Below, piece after piece: positions 58,891 to 64,000 of a DNA stretch of 64,000 nt (positions are counted from its first letter, which is position 1; every line of letters begins with the position of its first letter). The notes beneath the pieces were generated by a model. The model searched no databases. It saw nothing but the letters and a program-made list of their open reading frames with translations, and was not told the origin of the DNA. Source of the DNA: Thermococcus aggregans (GTDB taxonomy: Archaea > Methanobacteriota_B > Thermococci > Thermococcales > Thermococcaceae); assembly GCF_024022995.1 (NCBI RefSeq), contig NZ_CP099582.1, positions 372,001-436,000 of the forward strand, read 5' to 3'. The position numbers and the translations under genes were made by a program.

Positions 58891-60191
58891 TTCCTTCTCC
58901 TTATGTGTACTGGAGTGTGGAGCGGGAATGAAAATCCTATCAAACCCAGCACTGGAACTATTGCACAAAGGCCCATTGAAGATGCTATGGCAAAATTAAG
59001 GGCGAAATCCACTTGTGACACTACAAAGCCCCCGGCTAAGCTTCCAAGGACAAATCCGCCGGAGTTTATTAAGTTTGCAGTTGCTAAAACACTTCCCTGC
59101 TCTTTTGGAGAGCTCATTCTTCCTAGGAGAGAGGTTGATGAAACGCTTACGTACGACCAGGAATAGCCCATGAGAATGTAGCTTCCAAGGGCTGAGATGA
59201 GTAAACTGTAAGGAACGGTTAGGGGGAACAGCAACAGGAGAGCTCCAAGGCTTCTAATGAAGTATCCCTGAATCAACGCCAAAGCGGGATTCTTGGACTT
59301 AAGCTTTAGTCCCACCCTCTGATAGAGCATTGCTGAGGTTGAGGAGTTTAAGAGCGCCAGCCCAAATATTTCTTGGCCAGTAAGTCCATTGTTTATTAGG
59401 TACACGGGGAGCTGAGTGACGTACATACCCGATGATATCCAGAAGAATGCCGAAGACAGATAAAATCCCGCGAACTTTGGAGAGACCTTTAGTTTTGTGG
59501 GCATATGAATAATAAAGTTTGGAAGGTAGCGGCTCTTTTGGATAACTTGGGTTACAAAAGGCTTTATGTTATTCCTGTGAAGGTAAACTGGAGCCTCTCT
59601 GATAGTTCTCAATGCCATGATAACTCCTGGAACGTTTGCTATGGCAAAAAACAGGAGCAGCTGTCTAAAACTTAAAAATTTAACGAGTGCGAATCCTGCC
59701 AAAAGTCCCAAGACCCACGCCCAACCGCCGATTTTGTTGAACCTTCCTACCGCCTCATCCCATCTTGTCTTTCTCACGTTTCTGAAGAGGAGGACAATTG
59801 GTATGGACACCGTTGAAGCGAGGAAAAATGAATAAACTGCGTTTATTGCCAAGAGATCCCAGAAGTCCCTTGCAAACGACAGCAGGCTTAAGAAAATTGA
59901 AACACTCAAAAGACCCATTAGAATGAAGATCTTTCTTTTAAGTGTTTTATCGCTCAATTTGCCCCAGAATACTGTTCCTACGGTGGAAGAAAGTGTTGAA
60001 AATGCGTTTAACAGCCCAACCTCGCCGGCACCAGCCCCGAGGTGGATAGCATAGAGGGGAATTACTTGGGAGGAACCGCCGGTGGCTATCTTGAAAGGCA
60101 CGAAAGCATAAAACCACTTGGGCATCTGGTTATTATAACCTTTTACGACCTTTTTTCTTACCTGCATACTTACAGCTACCTTTTTCTTCAT
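58887..60191 (-). CDS. Major facilitator superfamily transporter
   Basis: A 434-residue protein with 12 membrane segments in two halves. The loop 2-3 signature is GTVFWGKLSDKTLKRKIF. Substrate is unknown. GGTGG precedes ATG 60191. The gene is convergent with the helicase and overlaps its end by 4 nt. Confidence 0.83.
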   Translation of the reverse strand: MKKKVAVSMQVRKKVVKGYNNQMPKWFYAFVPFKIATGGSSQVIPLYAIHLGAGAGEVGLLNAFSTLSSTVGTVFWGKLSDKTLKRKIFILMGLLSVSIFLSLLSFARDFWDLLAINAVYSFFLASTVSIPIVLLFRNVRKTRWDEAVGRFNKIGGWAWVLGLLAGFALVKFLSFRQLLLFFAIANVPGVIMALRTIREAPVYLHRNNIKPFVTQVIQKSRYLPNFIIHMPTKLKVSPKFAGFYLSSAFFWISSGMYVTQLPVYLINNGLTGQEIFGLALLNSSTSAMLYQRVGLKLKSKNPALALIQGYFIRSLGALLLLFPLTVPYSLLISALGSYILMGYSWSYVSVSSTSLLGRMSSPKEQGSVLATANLINSGGFVLGSLAGGFVVSQVDFALNFAIASSMGLCAIVPVLGLIGFSFPLHTPVHIRRRN

Positions 60192-60230
60192 ATATTTGCC
60201 ACCTTGCTACTCATCTGCGAAAATAACCCC

Positions 60231-60249
60231 CTTTATAAAGTTTTTCGGA
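60231..60249 (-). promoter_or_regulatory. Promoter of the MFS transporter gene
   Basis: On the minus strand CCGAAAAACTTTATAAAG combines a purine-rich BRE with a TATA box. It lies about 40 nt before the ATG at 60191. Confidence 0.65.
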
Positions 60250-60307
60250 TGCGAAATGTGCATCATAGCACAAAAAAGAGCAGTGAATAGGCTAAAGAAA
60301 TTAAAGA

Positions 60308-61639
60308 CTACCAGCCCTGCACAAACTTCAAGGCTTCATTCCCAACTTTGCCCTCTTCAACATCCGCTATAGCCTTTTCAAGCCTATCAAGGCCTTCGTC
60401 GAGAGTTTCTTTCTCAATTGTGAGCGGAGGCTGAATTCTCAAGACGTTCCCCTGCAAAAAGGCAACGATTAATCCAAGCTCGTAAGCCCTCCAGACAACC
60501 TTCTTCGCTTCTTCATATGCTCTCTCCTTGGTTTCTCTGTCTTTAACTAGATCAACCCCTATCATAAGACCCTTTCCTCTCACATCGCCTATTAGTTCGT
60601 GCTCTTCTTTCATCTTCTCCAGTCTCCTCATGGTGTAATCCCCAAGCTTTTCCGCCCTCTTTAAGAGATCCTTTTCCTCTATCTCCTCAATGACAGCAAG
60701 TGCTGCTCTGCTCGCAACAGGGTTTCCAATCAAGGTAAAGGCGTGACCAAGAGGTGGAAGAGCATCCATAATTTCGCTCTTTCCGATTACGGCACTTATC
60801 GGTAAGCCTCCCCCAAGGGGCTTTGCCACTGTTATTATGTCCGGCGTAACTCCGAAGTGCTCTATGGCAAACCATTTTCCAGTTCTTCCAATGCCGCTCT
60901 GGATTTCATCAACTATAAGAAGAATTCCATGCTCGTCAAGGATTTTCTTGACCTTTCTAAAGTAGTCCTCTGGAGGCACAATCATTCCGGCATCTCCTTG
61001 AATTGGTTCGGCAAACAAGGCAGCAACACCATCCGCGTACACTTCACCCTCAAACTTCATCTTAATGTATTCAATGCATTCCCTCTTACAAGACCCTCTT
61101 TCTTTTCCAAACGGACATCTGTAGCAGTCCGGATAGGGAATATAGTGGACGTCGCTAAGCTCGCCTACCAAAGCCCTGACATGAAAATCCAAGCCGGTTA
61201 TACTGGCTGCACCATATGTGGAGCCGTAGTAACTCTTAAGGTAACTAAGAATGGTTCTTCTTTTAGTGTAAGCCCGGGCAAACTTTATTGCCCCATCGTT
61301 TGCATCACTCCCGCTTAACCCAAAGGCTATCTTCGGTTCTTCAATGGGTGAAATCTCGGCAAGCTTTTCTGCAAGCAAGAGGGGCTCCGCTGTAAAACCA
61401 TAGATAAATGTGAAATGGATTAGCCTTTCAGCCTGTTCTTTTATGGCCCTAACGACCCTTTCGTTGTTGTGGCCAACGTTCTGAACGGCGGCATCGCTCA
61501 AAAAGTCTATGTATTCTCTCCCTTCGATATCCCATACTTTTGCGTTTTTTGCCTTATGGGCGACTATCGGAGCATAGGTTACTCTAGAAGCCTTTGGGAA
61601 GATTTTAGAGTATTGCGTTATTATATCTTCCTTTCTCAA
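60308..61639 (-). CDS. Class III PLP-dependent aminotransferase / amino-acid racemase family
   Basis: A 443-residue fold-type I enzyme. [16 protein letters not shown] binds the PLP phosphate. [17 protein letters not shown] holds the PLP-ring Asp. [15 protein letters not shown] carries the catalytic Lys. [16 protein letters not shown] is the class III signature end. In Thermococcales this group includes ornithine aminotransferase and broad-specificity amino-acid racemases, and I cannot separate them by eye. A cysteine-rich insert ([17 protein letters not shown]) is notable. TTG 61639 is preferred because GGTGAG sits 4 nt upstream; GTG 61651 lies before that site. It is divergent from the Lrp gene. 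Confidence 0.83.
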   Translation of the reverse strand: MRKEDIITQYSKIFPKASRVTYAPIVAHKAKNAKVWDIEGREYIDFLSDAAVQNVGHNNERVVRAIKEQAERLIHFTFIYGFTAEPLLLAEKLAEISPIEEPKIAFGLSGSDANDGAIKFARAYTKRRTILSYLKSYYGSTYGAASITGLDFHVRALVGELSDVHYIPYPDCYRCPFGKERGSCKRECIEYIKMKFEGEVYADGVAALFAEPIQGDAGMIVPPEDYFRKVKKILDEHGILLIVDEIQSGIGRTGKWFAIEHFGVTPDIITVAKPLGGGLPISAVIGKSEIMDALPPLGHAFTLIGNPVASRAALAVIEEIEEKDLLKRAEKLGDYTMRRLEKMKEEHELIGDVRGKGLMIGVDLVKDRETKERAYEEAKKVVWRAYELGLIVAFLQGNVLRIQPPLTIEKETLDEGLDRLEKAIADVEEGKVGNEALKFVQGW

Positions 61640-61777
61640 CTTTCTCACCACTTTAAATAATGCGTTTGAAATTAATAGAATTTTTGGTTAAATTTTGCGC
61701 ATTCTGACAAAAATGGCAAAAAGCATTTAAAATTCAGTAGTAGAATATTTAAACAAAGTACGAATCTGGTGGTCAAA
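61640..61777. promoter_or_regulatory. Divergent promoter of the PLP enzyme and Lrp genes
   Basis: For the plus strand, ATATTTAAA at 61745-61753 precedes ATG 61778 by about 25 nt, so the leader is very short. For the minus strand, ATTATTTAAAG at about 61652-61662 precedes the PLP enzyme start closely. The Lrp-type regulator may act on both, as is usual for such pairs (inference). Confidence 0.5.
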
Positions 61778-62227
61778 ATGAAGATGGATGAAATAGACAG
61801 AAATATCCTAAGGCTGTTGCAAGAAGATGGGAGGATGAGCTATTCAGAAATAGCAAGGAGAATAGGAATACCAGAATCAACTGTGAGGCTTAGGGTCAAG
61901 AGACTTATCGAAGAGGGAATAATACGAAAGTTTGCCGCCCTAATAAACCCCTTCAAAGCGGGTTACACCATAGTGGCATTCATAGCAGTTGATATCGAGC
62001 CCAACAAAATCAAAACGGCCGTTGAAGAGCTCTCCAAACTTCCAGAGGTTGATGTTTTGGGGATAGCTACCGGAGCACACGATGTTCTCATGCAGGTTAC
62101 CGTGAGAGACCTCCAAGAACTGGAAAGCTTTCTAATAGAAAAGCTTGGAAAAATTGACGGGATAAAGAGCACGGAAACCTCAATCCTAACAAGCGTTAAA
62201 AAATGGGGATACGCAAGGGTATTTTAG
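61778..62227 (+). CDS. Lrp/AsnC family transcription regulator
   Basis: A 149-residue protein. The helix-turn-helix is NILRLLQEDGRMSYSEIARR, then IPESTVRLRVKRLIEEG. A RAM effector domain follows (AFIAVDIEPNKIKTAV; VLGIATGAHDVLMQV). It is divergent from the PLP enzyme and probably senses an amino acid. ATG 61778 has GGTGGT upstream. Confidence 0.9.
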   Translation: MKMDEIDRNILRLLQEDGRMSYSEIARRIGIPESTVRLRVKRLIEEGIIRKFAALINPFKAGYTIVAFIAVDIEPNKIKTAVEELSKLPEVDVLGIATGAHDVLMQVTVRDLQELESFLIEKLGKIDGIKSTETSILTSVKKWGYARVF

Positions 62228-63492
62228 CGATTTCTCTTTGATCCCTTTAATATTGAAATTCTTCTCTTCGTCTCCTGCACCGCTTTTACTCTCTTTTCAG
62301 CTTTTCCTTGCTTCATGGCTTCAACTTCCTCTTTAAATGCCCACTTGAGCAGAGGTGGAGTTATTAAGACGGAGATAGTTATGAAAATTAGCGTCGCCGC
62401 AATGAACTTTGGAGCGTCGCTTTCGGGAATTGCACCTCCCTGAATTGCCACCATAAGGTCAACAAGTGCAACTTCCGTCCTTGGAATTGAACCAATACCC
62501 ATTTGGAGGGCTTTTTTGGCGCTCCACCCCATAATCATTGCCCCAACTCCTCTGCCGAGGACCTTTCCAACGACGGCAATTATAGTTAAGACCGTTGCAA
62601 GGGAAAGGGCTTCAACGCTGGCAAAAACCCTTAAATCGAGCATTGCCCCAGTGTACACAAAGAATACGGGAACCAAAAACCCATAGGCTATTGCTCTTAC
62701 ATCCTCCATTATTCTCTTACCCTCAGGAAGTTTTGAGAGAACAAGACCAGCCATAAAGGCACCCTCTATAGCGGCATCAAACCAGTGTTCAGCCAGAGCA
62801 GAGAACAGAAACATCAGAGCAAGCACCATTCCCAGAACACCTTTCTCAACGTGAAGCCATTCTGAAAAGCGGATGTATTTTTCTATTGTATACCACGCAA
62901 CCAAACCTGTAATGATGAAAAAGATTGCCATTTTACTTATTAGCCCCAAAATACTTCCAGTGCCGACCGCGAATATGACTAGTGCTATTCCAAGGAAATC
63001 GTCCATAACACTGGCACTCAGGGAAGCGGCACCAACGTCGCTCCTCAAAACTCCGAGGTCCATCATAACCCTTACGGTAATCCCTATGCTTGTTGCCGTC
63101 AATAAAACACCACCGGCAAAGGCTTCCCTAGAAGGATAACCCATCAGCTTGAGCCCAAAGTACCCAAGAACCAAAGGGACAAAAACGCCCAGGAGAGTAG
63201 AAACAGTCGCCACCGCACCGGTTTTTTTGAGCATTTCAACATCTGTGTCAAGACCACCCAAGAAGAGCAAGAAGATTATCCCCAAACGAGCCAAAAACTC
63301 AAATGTCTCATTTGAATGCAAAGTAAGGTATTCTGGACTTACTAAGCCAAAATATATCAAATTTCCCAAAATCATACCCATCAGTATCTCTCCCAGTACA
63401 CCGGGAAGTTCAAAGCGCTCCATTAGGTGATCTCCAAGCTTTCCAAAGATAAGTGCTACTCCGAGGGTGAAGAGGATCCATTCTGGAGCCAT
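62224..63492 (-). CDS. Kef-type cation/proton antiporter (CPA2)
   Basis: A 422-residue membrane protein with about 12-13 segments. ILGEILMGMILGNLIYFGL-type helix 2, LFLLFLGGLDTDVEML and the paired acidic region VMDDFLGIALVIFA fit the monovalent cation:proton antiporter-2 family. It overlaps the end of the CBS protein gene by 37 nt, so the CBS protein is a probable regulatory subunit. It is convergent with lrp, with a 4-nt overlap. Confidence 0.88.
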   Translation of the reverse strand: MAPEWILFTLGVALIFGKLGDHLMERFELPGVLGEILMGMILGNLIYFGLVSPEYLTLHSNETFEFLARLGIIFLLFLGGLDTDVEMLKKTGAVATVSTLLGVFVPLVLGYFGLKLMGYPSREAFAGGVLLTATSIGITVRVMMDLGVLRSDVGAASLSASVMDDFLGIALVIFAVGTGSILGLISKMAIFFIITGLVAWYTIEKYIRFSEWLHVEKGVLGMVLALMFLFSALAEHWFDAAIEGAFMAGLVLSKLPEGKRIMEDVRAIAYGFLVPVFFVYTGAMLDLRVFASVEALSLATVLTIIAVVGKVLGRGVGAMIMGWSAKKALQMGIGSIPRTEVALVDLMVAIQGGAIPESDAPKFIAATLIFITISVLITPPLLKWAFKEEVEAMKQGKAEKRVKAVQETKRRISILKGSKRNR

Positions 63493-63980
63493 TGCACACC
63501 ACCCACCTTCATGAGTCTTAAGAACTCGTCAATGAGCAACCTCAGGCTTATTTCTCCCCTCAAAATGTTGTTTTCATCGACAATAGCTAAGATCTGTACT
63601 CTGTACCTCCTCATTTTCGTTAATGCATCCAAGACAGTGGCATCTTCGTCTATTGTCATTACATTACGCTCCATTACGTCGGATGCTTTTTCTGCTCCTC
63701 CCAAAATGGACTTGAAAACCGTGCTTATGTTGCCAAGCCTCGCCTTTGTGTTCTCCGGAGGGAGAAGAATGCATATAACATCAAGGTATCTGATGACTCC
63801 TTCAAGCTTCATCTCCTTTTTATTGTTCACAACCCATACGTGATGCCTCGTCCTGAGCAGCTTAAGAACATCTATGATGGGAGAATCAACTGTGACAATT
63901 GGCATTGAAGCTACTGACGGCATTATATTCTTCAGCTTCATTGAATAAAAAGTCTGGAGAGCCCTCTCGACGTCATTCAT
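63456..63980 (-). CDS. CBS-domain-pair protein
   Basis: A 174-residue protein with two CBS motifs. The first is about residues 14-70 (VDSPIIDVLKLLRTRHHVWVV) and the second about 100-160 (VMERNVMTIDEDATVLDALT; ILRGEISLRLLIDEF). CBS pairs bind adenine nucleotides and often gate transporters. It sits directly upstream of, and overlapping with, the antiporter gene. ATG 63980 overlaps the stop of the gene entering from the right edge. Confidence 0.85.
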   Translation of the reverse strand: MNDVERALQTFYSMKLKNIMPSVASMPIVTVDSPIIDVLKLLRTRHHVWVVNNKKEMKLEGVIRYLDVICILLPPENTKARLGNISTVFKSILGGAEKASDVMERNVMTIDEDATVLDALTKMRRYRVQILAIVDENNILRGEISLRLLIDEFLRLMKVGGVQWLQNGSSSPSE

Positions 63981-64000
63981 GCTCTCACCACCAATAGCTT
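63977..64000 (-). CDS. C-terminal end of a gene entering from the right (partial)
   Basis: The minus strand frame KLLVVRA-stop at the window edge overlaps the CBS gene start by 4 nt (ATGA). This is the usual operon junction in this genome. Only seven codons are visible. Confidence 0.35.
   Translation of the reverse strand, partial: KLLVVRA

Overview
The window looks like a chromosomal segment of a hyperthermophilic euryarchaeon of the order Thermococcales (Thermococcus or a close relative). The basis is BRE/TATA promoters, GGTGA-type ribosome binding sites with many 4-nt ATGA/GTGA gene overlaps, tRNA genes with encoded CCA, two AglB oligosaccharyltransferases, an IS607 element, and protein sequences of thermococcal type. 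The species was not identified.

Layout. 1-4.5 kb: a small defence-like island (an AbiEi/AbiEii-like pair and two AlbA/Schlafen-type proteins, one frameshifted). After each gene lies a short copy of the 5' end of the flippase gene, and the intact flippase follows at 4.5-6.1 kb. 6.1-17.6 kb: a surface-glycan cluster on the minus strand. Read in its own direction it holds GT2, methyltransferase, Alg14/Alg13-like pair, UDP-sugar dehydrogenase, GalU-type uridylyltransferase, GT4, membrane protein, AlkP-superfamily protein, GT4, a dead transposase and a sulfotransferase. 17.6-21.5 kb: a toxin-antitoxin (TA) island (HepT/MntA, VapBC, HEPN/MNT) with a duplicated mntA, truncated genes and mobile-element debris. 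21.5-29.3 kb: one tightly overlapped operon of DUF4129, DUF4350, MoxR ATPase, DUF58, a membrane protein and AglB. 29.3-30.3 kb: two small membrane-associated genes. 30.4-36.5 kb: a second TA island with an IS607 TnpA/TnpB transposon, a DUF1616 protein and several broken genes. 36.6-43.6 kb: a second AglB diverging from a flippase/GT4/GT2/GT4 operon. 44-55.8 kb: a 1920-residue S-layer-like glycoprotein under an elaborate leader, then a GT-C mannosyltransferase-like protein, a small membrane protein, a multi-pass protein whose C-terminus resembles that of the S-layer protein, and a TasA/camelysin-like secreted protein. 55.8-64 kb: ordinary genes (HAD phosphatase, tRNA-Glu, tRNA-Ile, Upf1-like helicase, MFS transporter, class III PLP enzyme, Lrp regulator, Kef-type antiporter, CBS protein).

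How it fits together. The two glycan clusters could make nucleotide sugars, assemble lipid-linked oligosaccharides, flip them and, through AglB, transfer them to sequon-rich surface proteins such as the S-layer protein encoded here. The TA islands interrupt these clusters and are the unstable part of the window. At least four accessory genes are broken by a single-base change in a homopolymer run (A6 at 2265, A6 at 19830, C5 at 31459, T6 at 35124). Many others survive only as 5'-end stubs of 16-35 codons.

The observations most worth following are the serial flippase 5' stubs, the S-layer C-terminal domain on a polytopic membrane protein, the alternative hairpins in the S-layer leader, the repeated homopolymer frameshifts, and a small dispersed element beside TA genes.
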